From assembly GCF_000143415.4 (NCBI RefSeq), contig NW_003314275.1, positions 2,617,789-2,681,788 on the forward strand: 64,000 bases of DNA. Direction: 5' to 3'. Source of the stretch: Selaginella moellendorffii (Eukaryota > Streptophyta > Lycopodiopsida > Selaginellales > Selaginellaceae). Each line of letters begins with the position of its first letter. Position 1 is the first letter of the stretch. The notes beneath the pieces are model-generated. The model was given only the letters and a program-made list of their open reading frames with translations. It was not told the origin of the DNA and did not search any database. The position numbers and the translations under genes are program-made. This document shows, one piece after another, positions 23,028 to 33,443 of the stretch.

Positions 23028-25816
23028 ATGGCCGCCGCGGCTAGCGAGATCGAGCCGGCTCCATCGGATCGAAATATTTCACGGCAGAATTCGGCGCCGC
23101 AGCTGCCAGTGTCCACATCGTCGTCCAGCGCCGATCAGCGGTGGCAGTCGTTCAATGGCGCATCAGCAGCTCCAGCTCCAGGAAATCCTCCTCCTCCGGG
23201 GCCATATTCCGGGCCTCCGGGAGCTCCACTCTTCAAGCCTGCGATCCCTTTCTCCCCCCCTCCGCCGCCACCCTTCGCCGCGCAATTCCCACAGCGCCCG
23301 CCGCCGCCGCCGGACATCGCCGCGAGTTCGCCACGGCACGGGATGAGCCAGCCATTCTCGGAGATTCCCATCAGTCCTTCCTCCGGCCCTCCGGGATTGA
23401 TGAACGGGCAGGGAGAAGATCACACCAAGATCTCTCCAGAGGACTATGCCACGACCTTTGTCATGTTTACATCCCGACTGGTACGTTCGTAAAGTTTGTT
23501 CTGCTTTTCATCACTCTTGTAAAAACTTTGTGAACTTTTCTTTCACGTAGATCTTGAGCGAGAAGAAGCTCCTGAATGCAACAAGCTTGGCGTTTGGAGC
23601 TCTGCTATCGCCAGGGAGAGAGATCGACCCGTCACCTCCAGCCATCCAGAGAGATCCTGCACGCTGCGAGAAGTGTGGTGCGTACCCGAATCTATACTCT
23701 CGGCTCACTCCAGTCTCGGGGCAGTGGCAATGCATGCTTTGCCAGAAGATCAACAGCAGCAATGGAGAGTACAGGCCCGCCGGCGCCAACGATTTGCATA
23801 ACTGGCCAGAGCTCGTGTCCCCCGTCGTGGACTTCATGGATGCTGGATCATGGAGGCCGGGATTTGTTCCAGTGGCGGACTCGACAGTGGCAGCCGCTCC
23901 AGTGGTACTGGTTATAGACGAGAGCCTGGAAGAACCTCTACTCCAACACTTACAGAGCTCTCTACACTCGTTCCTGGATTCCTTGGGACCATCAACTCGG
24001 ATAGGCATCATCACTTATGGGAAGACGGTCTCCATCTATGATCTCTCCGAGACTGCGCTCGCAGCGGCGGATGTTATACCGGGGGATGTAGCTCCTAGCC
24101 ACGAGCTGCTCAAGATGCTGATATACGGGACAGGGATTTATCTCATGCCTATTCATACTTGTCTGGGAGTCGCTCATACGATCGTCTCATCTCTGAGGCC
24201 TTACTCCGGGAACTTGAGAGAAGCAGGGAGACCGCGGTGCCTGGGAACAGCCGTGGACGTTGCTCTCGCGCTTATACAGGGTCCATCGACGCAGATAATG
24301 GCAAAGCGATCGGGTGGTAACAGCCATGTCTTGGTCTGCGCGGCAGGCCCGAATACTCTCGGTCCGGGATCTCTTCCACAGTTTGAGAACCATCCAAACT
24401 ATGCTTATATCGAGGCGAACTCTATCAAGTATATGGAGCGTTTGGGACGCAAGGCCAGACTTTCAGACACAGCCGTGGACGTCCTGTGCGCTGGGACGTG
24501 TCCCGTGAGAGCGGTGACTTTGGAGCCGCTGGTGAAAGCTTCCGGGGGTGTGATGGTGCTCCACGACGACTTTGGAGAGGCTTTCGGCCTCAATCTCCAG
24601 AGATCGTTTACAAGAGCCGGGGGACTTCGCGCGACTCTGGAAGTTCGATGCAGCGAAGGGATTGGAGTTAGCAGTGTTATTGGGCCGGGACAGGACGCCA
24701 GCTCCGATGCGGCCGAGTCTTTTGGAAGAGAGCCCGCGGTGGCACTGCGCATGATGAGCGTGGAAGAACACCAAGGATTTGCCCTGTCAATGCAGCTGAC
24801 GAGCAACTTCCACGACGATTATGCGTACTTCCAGTTCGTGGTCCGCTACACGGGCACCTTCCAAGCTCGGATAACGAGAGTCATCACAGTGCGGCTGCCG
24901 GTCACGACTAGCGTTTCCAAGTACCTCACAGGAATTAATCCGGAGGCCGCAGCGGTCCTGATCGCCAAGAGGACAGCCTTGGAAGCCAAGAGCATGGCGG
25001 ACGCGGCAGAGCTGCGCTTCTCAGTCGACCAGAGACTGAAAGATATACGCTCCAGGTTTGGACCAAGGGCCGGGGCACCGCCATTCCCCAGGGAGATTAC
25101 AAAGCTGGCCGAGGCGCTGTTCCACTTGCGTCGTGGTCCACTGCTTGGAAGCATTGTCGGCCACGAAGACGAGCGACTGGTGATCAGGAACATCTTCCTC
25201 CAAGCTTCGTATGAGCTTGCACTGAGGATGGTGGTGCCGCGAGTGTATCTGTTCCACGACAATGGCTCGTTCGAGGCTGTCCCGGCTTATAACTTGGCGA
25301 TGCAGTCCCAGACGGCACTGATCTTAGATCACGGTACCGACGTTCATATCTGGCTGGTAAGTAACGCTCGATCTTTCGCAGGGGAAAACGTTCTTTCTTT
25401 TATCCAGGGACATGAGCTTTGTCAAGATGAGAAGCGAAATGTGGTGGCCTTCTCGGCTTGCAAGGAATTCGTCCGGGAGATAACGGAGACTCGATTTCCT
25501 GTGCCGAGGATGCTTACTTTCAAGGTGGTCTAAACTTTTTGTTTCACTTATGAAGTTTTGTTTTGAACACTCAGGAGGGAAGCTCACAGGCAAGATACTT
25601 GCAGGCGAGATTAATTCCCGCTCACGACGATCCGCCATACGAACAGGTCCGTTGTTTTGTCCTACGTTTTGATACTATCGAGCTCTTGCATTCCAGGAGT
25701 CTAGATTTCCACAATTGCGGGAGTTGACACCGGAGCAACGCGCGAGGTTGAAGGTGAAATTCGTCAAGACGGACGAGCCAAGCTTGACCGTCTGGATGAA
25801 AAGTCTCAAGCTGTGA
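23028..25816 (+). CDS. SEC23-like COPII coat protein
   Basis: COPII inner-coat subunit and GAP for SAR1 in ER export. Five exons: 23028-23480, 23551-25356, 25408-25524, 25575-25646, 25697-25816, 855 residues. The N-terminal about 150 residues are Pro/Ser rich (PPPPPPFAAQFPQRPPPPP), an extension found on some plant SEC23 and SEC24 isoforms. A zinc finger CEKCGAYPNLYS...CMLC starts near residue 190. The trunk has VVLVIDESL, SFLDSLGPSTRIGIITYG and CLGTAVDVALALIQG. Beta-sandwich and helical regions follow, with gelsolin-like end pieces (FSACKEFVREITETRFPVPR, TPEQRARLKVKFVKTDEPS). The long extension and divergent trunk suggest the SEC23D-type branch. The Arg finger was not located. The stop is 57 bp from that of the convergent RPAP3-like gene. 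Confidence 0.88.
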
Positions 25817-25873
25817 TTCATCGAAGAATAAAGACTATCAATTTTTCCACACCTTTGCATTGATTGTGTCTCC

Positions 25874-27834
25874 TCAAACTCTATATTTCTTTCGTAGAGC
25901 TTCCCATTTTTCTAGATCTTCCACAGGAGCAGGAAGCTTTTCCCAGAGCTTTTGGATCACTGCAAAGATTTCACTATCAATACCAAAGAGAAGAAAACAT
26001 TCTCTGGAACTAAAGATTGCTCACCACTTTTGTCGTTGTGGCTCAAGCACATAATTGTCATGCTGAAGCGGCCAACTTTGGTGAGATTATCAAGAACTTG
26101 AGCAACCAAAACAGTATCCTCGCTGCAAAACAAACTTACGAGCTGACTAAACGATCCAAAAAACATAGCCAAAATCTTACTTGACCATTGTGTCTAGAGT
26201 TCTTATAATGTCCACCATCAACGTAGCGCTCAGAGCGTCTCGAAAAACTTTGGGCAGCGAATTAGGATCCATGAGCTGCACTTGCAATACTCCTGCCTTA
26301 GAAAAAAAGGAAAACTTTTGAGGCTCTGTGAATTACCTTCAACAGGCGTGCTTTGGTTCCAACGTCGTCACCAAAGCCTCTCCATAGCGTCTCAAACTCG
26401 TAAGATGTCTTGGGAGCCACCATGTGTTGCGTGACAGCGTTCATAGCAGTTGCTGCAGCCCGGATCGTCGACGCTTGCATCGCCGCTTCATCTTTTACCT
26501 GGAAATCACAAGCAACGAGTTTAGCTTTTTTTGGCAAGAGATATTAAACTCTTTCGAACCGGTTGCTTGCCGTTTGAAGTTTGGGAGGAGGTCTTCTTCA
26601 TGCTCTCGGCTCCATTAACGGCTTTGATGGACGATCTCTGGACTTGAAGTGTTACTTTATCTTCGGGTGGGCGATAAGCATTCTTCTACAAGAGAAACCG
26701 TGTGAGAAACCTCCACTGAACACTGAACTCTCAACGCACCTTTTCATACAAAGCTTTTGCTTCTTCGTACTGCTTTTGAAGGTCCTTGTTGTGCGGTTCC
26801 AGCCGGAGAGCAAATTCAAAGTCTACGAATAGAAATGTGCTTGGCGTCAGTGTTCATAGAAATATAAGAAAATGGCTACCTTCAACAGCTCCCAAAAGTT
26901 TGTCCCGTTCTCTTCTGGCTGTACCTCGTCTTGCATATGCCTTCGTGTAGCGATCATCCAGTGCGATAGCCTCTGAGCAATCCATTTCAGCATCCTCGTA
27001 TCTAAACTTACAGCACATAAGCACATGAATAGCAAAAATCAGTATACCTTCTGATTTTCAAGAGTGCCATGGCCCGATTGGCATAAGCCACGGCTGTTGG
27101 ATGCAAGCCAATGCTCCGCGAGTAGCACTCAATCGCCTGCACGTACTTCTTCTCCTTGAAAAGTTCGTTTCCCTGGAAAGCCAGTGTTAACCACGCAAAA
27201 AAGAAAGAAAGAACATATTTTCCTTCATCTCAACTCACAAGTTCTTTCTCCGTTACAGCATCGGGGAGGGAGCCTTTCTCGAAATCAGGCTGGACAGCCT
27301 CGTTGGAGAAAGTCTGTGGAGTACCTTTGGCCGCATAGTCATTTTCTTTAGACTTGGATGCCACTTTCTCTTGCTCGTTTTCCTCGTCAACCTCTCGCAA
27401 TGCAGCATCCTACTAAAGCTTTGGTCAGAACAAAGAAGAAGAAACCAAAAAAGAAGAAGAAATTCTATCACCACTCACCACATCAAATTTGTCCCACTTG
27501 TCCCGGAAGTAATCGTAAGTATGCTTTGCAGCATTCACAGAAGGAGCTGCTTGAGCTTGAGCTCTCTTCTTCTCTCTCACGGGACGCAACTGCAAAGAAA
27601 TAAGCTCGATTCTCAGAACCAATGCAAGCATTGTCGCTCCTCAATACCTCTTTCACTTGATCCTGAGACTTCGTCTTGAGCTCATTGTCTTTGTTCTTCA
27701 CTTCTTTTTCCCAGTCTTGCAATCCTCTGAGAAAATCGTGAAGCTCCTGTGGAAATCGAGATCTTTTTTGAGCGATCGATCCAGCTAAGAGCTCCTACCT
27801 GCGTGTTCTCTCTGATTTGCTTCTGCGCGTCCAT
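25874..27834 (-). CDS. RPAP3/SPAG1-like TPR co-chaperone
   Basis: R2TP-type HSP90 co-chaperone subunit expected to help assemble RNA polymerases, snoRNPs and axonemal dyneins. Twelve exons on the minus strand: 27834-27799, 27746-27648, 27589-27479, 27409-27239, 27172-27048, 27001-26880, 26822-26740, 26685-26560, 26498-26337, 26296-26181, 26122-26025, 25959-25874, 444 residues. Blocks in order: LHDFLRGLQDWEKEVK, HTYDYFRDKWDKFDVD (the RPAP3 N-terminal signature), a three-TPR domain (ELGNELFKEKKYVQAIECYS, AYANRAMALLKI, YTKAYARRGTARR), a linker, and the RPAP3_C domain (PKTSYEFETLWRGFGDD, LLGxLxD-like helices, VIQKLWEKLPAPVEDLEKW). One TPR domain instead of two is the plant arrangement. It is head-to-head with CUTA, with 276 bp between starts. 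Confidence 0.92.
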
Positions 27835-28110
27835 GGCGCCCTCTCCACAACCTAGCAAGTACACATAAACCCTAAAATCAAAATATTTCCATCGATGCTT
27901 CTTCACTCGCCCGTGTTCTTGGCGGTAAGCGCAGCGCCGCGCCCTCTCTTCTCCGATTCCCACGCCTCCTGTGCAGGATTTTCGTGCGGCTAGCGGCGCT
28001 CTCCTCGGCAATCCCTCCGCGCTTCCGCGCTTCTTGAGGTAAGCCGGCAAAAACATCGCATTCTATTCTCCATCTTGCTTCCCTAGGCGATTCCATCCCT
28101 GCATTTTCCA

Positions 28111-28823
28111 ATGCGCATAGACGTTGTGATTCTGGGTGCTAGCGGTGTGCTGCTGCTACTGAGCTTTTGGAATTTTGGCAGCCCGCTGATCGGCCGAGTC
28201 TCGCAGGCCTCTTCTTCCTCCGGCGTGAAGTACCATCAATCCAGGGCCATGGCTCATGAATCCCAGGCCGCTCCAGCCCCTTCCATCGTTGTTTATGTGA
28301 CAGTTCCCAACAAGGAAGAAGGTCCACAATAGCTTTTTTGGCCGGTTTCTTTGTATTTATGCTAGATGATTGTTCCAGGATCCAAATTGGCGTCGAGTAT
28401 CATCACCAAGAAGCTCGCCGCCTGTGTCAATCAAATCCCCGGTAAGAAAAAATTTGAGATGCTACAAAGAATTCTTTCATTCATGTATTTTCTTATTTAA
28501 ACAGGTATTGAATCTACATATTGGTGGGAAGGCAAGGTACAAATTCTTTGGACGCAATTCCAACTTTTTTTCTTGTTTCATCTTGGTTTTAAAAAGGTCG
28601 AAACGGACTCGGAGGTGTTGCTGATAATAAAGACGAAGAAAAGTTTGCTGGACGAGCTTACTGCACATGTGATTCAGAGCCACTCTTACAAGTAAGAGTT
28701 TCGCATGTTTTGAGTTCTTTGCTTACTTGTCTGCGTAATTGCAGGACCCCTGAGGTAATTGCTCTTCCGATCCAGGGTGGAAATCCGGCGTATCTCAAGT
28801 GGATAGAGGAGAGCACGAAGTAA
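28111..28823 (+). CDS. CUTA: CutA1-type divalent ion tolerance protein
   Basis: Trimeric small protein of the CutA family; plant members bind Cu2+ in organelles, and the physiological role is unsettled. Five exons: 28111-28321, 28379-28441, 28505-28536, 28597-28691, 28745-28823, 159 residues. An N-terminal about 50 residues with a hydrophobic core (VILGASGVLLLLSFW) is a signal anchor or transit sequence. The CutA core follows: IVVYVTVPNKEEG, KKLAACVNQIPGIES, YWWEGKVETDSEVLLIIKT, TPEVIALPIQGGNPAYLKW. It is full length compared with plant homologues. The ATG at 28111 is the only one that precedes the whole core. Confidence 0.93.
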
Positions 28824-29033
28824 AATGATGCCCAGGTTAATCTTCAAGCAATAGTAATGTTCTGTTTTCTTGCTGCATCTCGTCTTTCAACGATTTCCCT
28901 GTCTGTTGTTTCCTGCCATATATTCTCTGGTTGTTTTGATTACTGTGCGATTTAATAGGATACATAGAGGAGTAAGATGACCCAGCGACAGTAGCCAAAA
29001 TAAAAAAAGAAAATCAAGTAAGCTGTTCTTGCC

Positions 29034-32000
29034 ATGAAAACTTTCGTCTCACTGTCTCATTTTGCAGCAGATATGGTCAAAAGGAGCATATCCTCAGTCC
29101 TATACGCACTGAAGCTGTGCATGAGCTCGCGAGATCTTTCAAGGGCGAAGAAAATTCACGCTGATATAATCGAGAGTGGACACGAGTCGGACCTCTTTGT
29201 TGCAAGCACGCTGGTGACTGTTTACTCAAAATGTGGTAGCCTGGTGGACGCCTGCAATGTTTTCAACAAGATGAAGTGCCGAGACGTGGTGGCATGGAAC
29301 AACATTATACTGGCACACGAAGAGAATGGGGAGGCTCAGGTGGCTCTGGAGCTGTTTGAAGGAATGGAAAAGGAAGGATTCTCTCCGGGTGCTAGAACCT
29401 TTGTCGCTGCTCTCAAGGCTTGCTCAAGTGTTGCTGATGGAGAAGATGGCAGTCCACTAAATGTGAAGATACAGTCACTAGAGAAAGGGATGGTTCTTAA
29501 CTCGCAAGCGGCAACCAGAGGTTTTGTTGAGGATACTTACGTCTCCAACACACTCGTGGATATGTATGGAAAGTGTGGGAGCATGTTGGACGCACGCAGA
29601 GTTTTCGACTCGATGCGAGGTCACGATGTAGTGTCCTGGACTGCATTGATCCTGGGGTATGCTGATAACGGGGAACCGGACTTGGCTTTGGTTATCTTCG
29701 AAGGTATGAAAGCCAAAGGTTGTCGACCAAATGCTCTAACTTTTGTTGCGGCTTTGAAGGCCTGCGTCGGTCTAGTGCTCAAGGAAGAAGAAGGAAAGAA
29801 AGTTGATGGCAAGGCCGCGTGTTTTAGGAACGGTGTCCGTGTCCACTCTCAACTAGCAGCCTATGGATTCGATTCAGACATCCTAGTAGTCAACACTCTG
29901 ATGGATATGTACTTCAAGTGTGGACGTCTGGTGGAAGCTCGAGCCGTCCTTGAGTGGATACCTTCACTGAGCGTAGTCTCCTGGACAGTGTTGACGCTGG
30001 GCTATGCTGAAAACGGGGAAGCTGAACTGGCTCTTGACTCATTCTCTCGGATGGCTGCTGAAGACTGCCTGCCAAACTCCAGAACCTTCATTGCTGCTTT
30101 TAAGGCCTGCAATCTCTTGGCCGCACGGGAAGACAGCAAGGAAGTTGACGGACAGAGCTTGAAAGTTGAAAGTTTGAAGAAAGGCATAGCTCTCCACTCA
30201 AGAGCTTCAAAGATCGGTTGTGACTCGGACATCTTCCTCGCAAACACTCTGATAGACATGTATGCGAGCTGCGGGAGCATGATCGATGCGTGGAAAGTAT
30301 TTGCCAAGATGCCTCGACGTACCGTAGTCTCCTGGAACGCACTGATGCTCGGCTTTAGCGACAACGGACAACCCGAGCAAGCTTTAAGTTCATTATCACA
30401 GATGGACTGTCCGCCGGATTCTCTATCGTTCGTGGCTGCTTTCAAGGCTAGTGGCAGTCTGGCAGTTAAGGAAGACGGGAGAAAAGTTGATGGGAAGCTC
30501 ATTAAAACAGCGGCCTTGCAGAAGGGACAGGAACTTCACTCACAGGCAGTAGAGCTCGGCCGTGCATCGGACATCCTGGTCGCCAACACCTTGCTGGACA
30601 TGTACATGAAGTGTGGAAGCGTAACAGATGCTCTCAAGGTGTTTGAGGGGATATCTCCGCGCACGCTGGTTTCGTGGGCCGTGCTGATACTGGGCTATGC
30701 CGAGAACAACGAAGGTGAGCTGGCTCTCGAGTTTTATGAACGCCTGAAACTTGAGCAAGGCTTCCTGCTCGATGCTTTGACGTTCGTTGCGGCGCTCAGG
30801 GGCTGCACAAGCGTTGCTGTGAAAGAAGTGGGGACACAGGTCGATGGGAAGCTTGTGAAACAGCAGGCTCTGAAGACCGGAATGGAGATTTACTCTCAGG
30901 CATCGAAACAGGGATATGGACTGGACCTGCTCGTCACAAGCACACTGCTTGACTTGTACACAAAGTGTGGGAGCATGACAAACGCTCGGGAAGTCTTCGG
31001 AAAGATGCCGGTCCACAACTCCGCGTCTTGGAACTCACTGCTGCTCGGGTACGCAGAGAGCGGCGAGGAACAGGTGGTTTTGGAGCTCTTCGACGCCATG
31101 AAGCTTCAAGGTGTCGTCCCCGACGTCCGGACTTACGCCGCGGCACTGAAGGCCTGCACGAACCTCGCAGCAAAAGAACAGGGAACTCTAGTGAATGGGA
31201 AGCTCGTCAAAGCGGAGAGCCTGGAAAAAGGAATGGCGATTCACGCGCAAGCAGCCGGCAGCAGTGGCGGCATGGACATGTTCGTCTACGGCACTCTGGT
31301 GGACATGTACGCGAAGTGTGGCAGCATGGCGGACGCGAGCAGACTCTTCCTCGGCATGGAGGTCCACGACGTGGTCTCGTGGACGTCGCTCATGGCGGGA
31401 TACGCAGACAACGGAGAGCCCGCCATAGGTCTGGAGCTGCTCGACTCCATGGACGCACAGGGCGGCGCTCCAAACGCTCTCACTTTCCTGGCGGCGCTCA
31501 AGGCCTGCGGAGCCATCGCCGCGATCCAAGCCGCGGTGGGAATCCACGCCAGGATCTACCGGTCAGGGATGGAGAACAGCACCCTGGAGACTTGCCTGCT
31601 CGACGCCTATGGAAAGTCTGGGAGCATGGATCGAGCGCAGCGGGTTTTCGACCATTCTAGCGCCTCGACGAGGAATCCAGTGACTTGGAACGCGCTGATA
31701 GCCGGCTACAGCCGGCATGGCGACACCGAGAAGGTGTTTCACTGGTTCCAGCGGATGCTAGACGAGGGACACCGGGTGGACGCCATCACCTGGACGAGCG
31801 TTCTCTCGGCTTGCAGCCACGCCGGTCTGGTGCACAGGGGCGAGGAGTTCTTCCGGGAGATGTTGTCCAGAAGCAGCCCCGGGATCGAGCACTACCACTG
31901 CGTGATCGACATGCTCTCGCGCTACAACCGATTGGAGGCTGCTCTGGCGATGGCCAAGGCGATGCCGTGCCAAGCCAACGAGATCACTTGGACCACCATC

Positions 32001-32147
32001 TTGGGCGCTTGCTGGAAGTGGAAGAATGTGGAGGTGGCCAAGGTGGCGTTTGAGAGCTTGCAGGAATTGGAAGGCGGACCAGTGGAGGGCGCTGGCTTCG
32101 TGCTCATCTCCAACATCTACGAGACTATGAAAGCTGGCGAACAATAA
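29034..32147 (+). CDS. Large intronless PLS-type PPR protein with repeated insertions
   Basis: Organellar RNA-binding protein of the pentatricopeptide family, probably in C-to-U editing or RNA processing. One exon, 1037 residues. Units of about 100-115 residues recur: DVVAWNNIILAHEENGEAQVAL..., TFVAALKACSS, an insertion, then GMxxHSQAxxxG, VxNTLVDMYGKCGS. Six units carry the same extra about 17 residues after ALKAC: KVDGK, EVDGQ, KVDGK, QVDGK and LVNGK-type cores followed by L(E/K)KG. The C-terminus has an E-like end (HYHCVIDMLSRYNRLEAA, EITWTTILGACWKW, FVLISNIYETM) and then stops, with no E+ or DYW domain. The N-terminal 30 residues could be a weak organelle signal. A coding relic 70 bp downstream may be a lost C-terminal part. 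Confidence 0.92.
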   Translation: MKTFVSLSHFAADMVKRSISSVLYALKLCMSSRDLSRAKKIHADIIESGHESDLFVASTLVTVYSKCGSLVDACNVFNKMKCRDVVAWNNIILAHEENGEAQVALELFEGMEKEGFSPGARTFVAALKACSSVADGEDGSPLNVKIQSLEKGMVLNSQAATRGFVEDTYVSNTLVDMYGKCGSMLDARRVFDSMRGHDVVSWTALILGYADNGEPDLALVIFEGMKAKGCRPNALTFVAALKACVGLVLKEEEGKKVDGKAACFRNGVRVHSQLAAYGFDSDILVVNTLMDMYFKCGRLVEARAVLEWIPSLSVVSWTVLTLGYAENGEAELALDSFSRMAAEDCLPNSRTFIAAFKACNLLAAREDSKEVDGQSLKVESLKKGIALHSRASKIGCDSDIFLANTLIDMYASCGSMIDAWKVFAKMPRRTVVSWNALMLGFSDNGQPEQALSSLSQMDCPPDSLSFVAAFKASGSLAVKEDGRKVDGKLIKTAALQKGQELHSQAVELGRASDILVANTLLDMYMKCGSVTDALKVFEGISPRTLVSWAVLILGYAENNEGELALEFYERLKLEQGFLLDALTFVAALRGCTSVAVKEVGTQVDGKLVKQQALKTGMEIYSQASKQGYGLDLLVTSTLLDLYTKCGSMTNAREVFGKMPVHNSASWNSLLLGYAESGEEQVVLELFDAMKLQGVVPDVRTYAAALKACTNLAAKEQGTLVNGKLVKAESLEKGMAIHAQAAGSSGGMDMFVYGTLVDMYAKCGSMADASRLFLGMEVHDVVSWTSLMAGYADNGEPAIGLELLDSMDAQGGAPNALTFLAALKACGAIAAIQAAVGIHARIYRSGMENSTLETCLLDAYGKSGSMDRAQRVFDHSSASTRNPVTWNALIAGYSRHGDTEKVFHWFQRMLDEGHRVDAITWTSVLSACSHAGLVHRGEEFFREMLSRSSPGIEHYHCVIDMLSRYNRLEAALAMAKAMPCQANEITWTTILGACWKWKNVEVAKVAFESLQELEGGPVEGAGFVLISNIYETMKAGEQ

Positions 32148-32592
32148 ATAATGGAACTATGGAAATTAGGACTTTCTTAAAGGTGTTTATATTAGGGTTT
32201 TGCTATATATATCTTGTCTAAAAGGTTGCTTAAAGCAGAGGGTGATTTTCAGGTTTTTTTTCGAGTGCCTGACGAAGAAAGATGTGAAGTTAGAGGTGAT
32301 ATGGAGGAGGAACTCGCGGAAGCAACTATGAGGTCCATGCAGGAGGCTGGATTCCATCCCAGAGTAGAACGCAATGCCCGGTCGCTTCCTTCAGGATGCG
32401 GATAAAGAATCTACTCTTCTTTAATCATGTTAATTCTCAGTCTTGCAATTTCAGGCAGGAACTTTCATCTACATCCAAATTAGGTTAGCTTGAGGCTTGA
32501 CAAGTGTTTTCTCTCTCTGTGTTTTAGCTCTTCGCCTTCGATCCCTCCCTCCATCCCATCCATTCCATCGAGCAAGCAGTAAAGCGAGGATC
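32148..32592 (+). other. PPR 3' region with coding-like relic
   Basis: An open frame at 32214-32405 reads ...EVRGDMEEELAEATM and then MQEAGFHPRVERN. Similar sequence occurs on the minus strand at 44,005-44,150 and 56,480-56,605, so this is a dispersed repeat. The wording faintly recalls the E+/DYW region of PPR editing factors (DVEEE..., MKEAGYVPD), which would suit its place behind a PPR gene lacking DYW, but this is a guess. The last 100 bp should be the promoter of the next gene. Confidence 0.4.
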
Positions 32593-33443
32593 ATGTCGGG
32601 CTCCACGCTAGCGGCGGGGTCGAGAGTGGCGCCAGGGGGCAGAGCTCACGGCGGTCTCCAGGAGCTCGCCCAGGAGTCGGGCTCGCTGGGCGGGGTCACG
32701 GGATCGCTCCGCGTCATTCAGCTGCAGCTCGTGGCGTTCATCGTTGTCTTCTCGGCCAGCGGGTTAGTCCCTCTTTTGGATCTTGCATTCCCGGTTTTTG
32801 CATCCTTGTACGCGCTCTTCCTGGGATCGGTGGTGTTCCCAAACTACCACAGACGCAGGAGCACCGCGCCCGTGTTTAAGGGGAGCCGCCTCTTCCAGCT
32901 CTACGTGATCTTGGGGACTGTGCTTGGCTTGTTCTTGCCGCTGGGCTATGTTCTAGGGGGATTTGCAAGGGGTGACCAGGCATCCGTGCGAGCCGCCACT
33001 CCACACCTCTTCCTGCTCTCGGTCCAGATTCTCAGCGAGAACTTGATCAGTGGGCTTGAGCTCTTCAGCCTCCCGGTGCGAGCTCTCCTGCCCATCATCT
33101 ACACTGGTCGCCGGATCGTTGCCTTGTCTTCGTGGGTTCACGTCACCTTGAAGGCGAGTATACCACCTCAACATGATTTCCAGGTATGGGAGTTCTCTCT
33201 CTCATTTTTCTTTTGACATTCCTTGGTTTTTGTTTACCCCCCAAGAAAGCTGCGTGGGTGTGGTTTGGACGGAGTTTAGCCATCGCCAATTACGTGTTCT
33301 ACTCCGTCAATCTGCTGGGATTTTTGATCCCCCTGTTTTTGCCCAGAGCTTTCGAGCGCTACTTCCAGGACAGGGACGAGTACTACAAAGAGAAGGAGCA
33401 ATCGTCCGCCACTGCTCGGGGGCCCGAGAAGAAGTCGCAGTAG
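32593..33443 (+). CDS. Polytopic membrane protein of unknown function (DUF7733-like)
   Basis: Two exons, 32593-33183 and 33246-33443, 262 residues. After a Gly/Ser-rich soluble N-terminus the protein has hydrophobic segments at VIQLQLVAFIVVFSASGLVP, FPVFASLYALFLGSVVFP, LYVILGTVLGLFLPLGYVL, a less polar stretch SVQILSENLISGLELFSLPV, and ANYVFYSVNLLGFLIPLFL near the end, so four or five membrane spans. The terminal FLIPLFLPRAFERYFQDRDE is conserved in a plant-specific family of small membrane proteins. The family name is from memory. No catalytic or transport motif is visible. The ATG at 32593 was preferred because it lacks the odd extra segment of an in-frame upstream codon. Confidence 0.75.
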
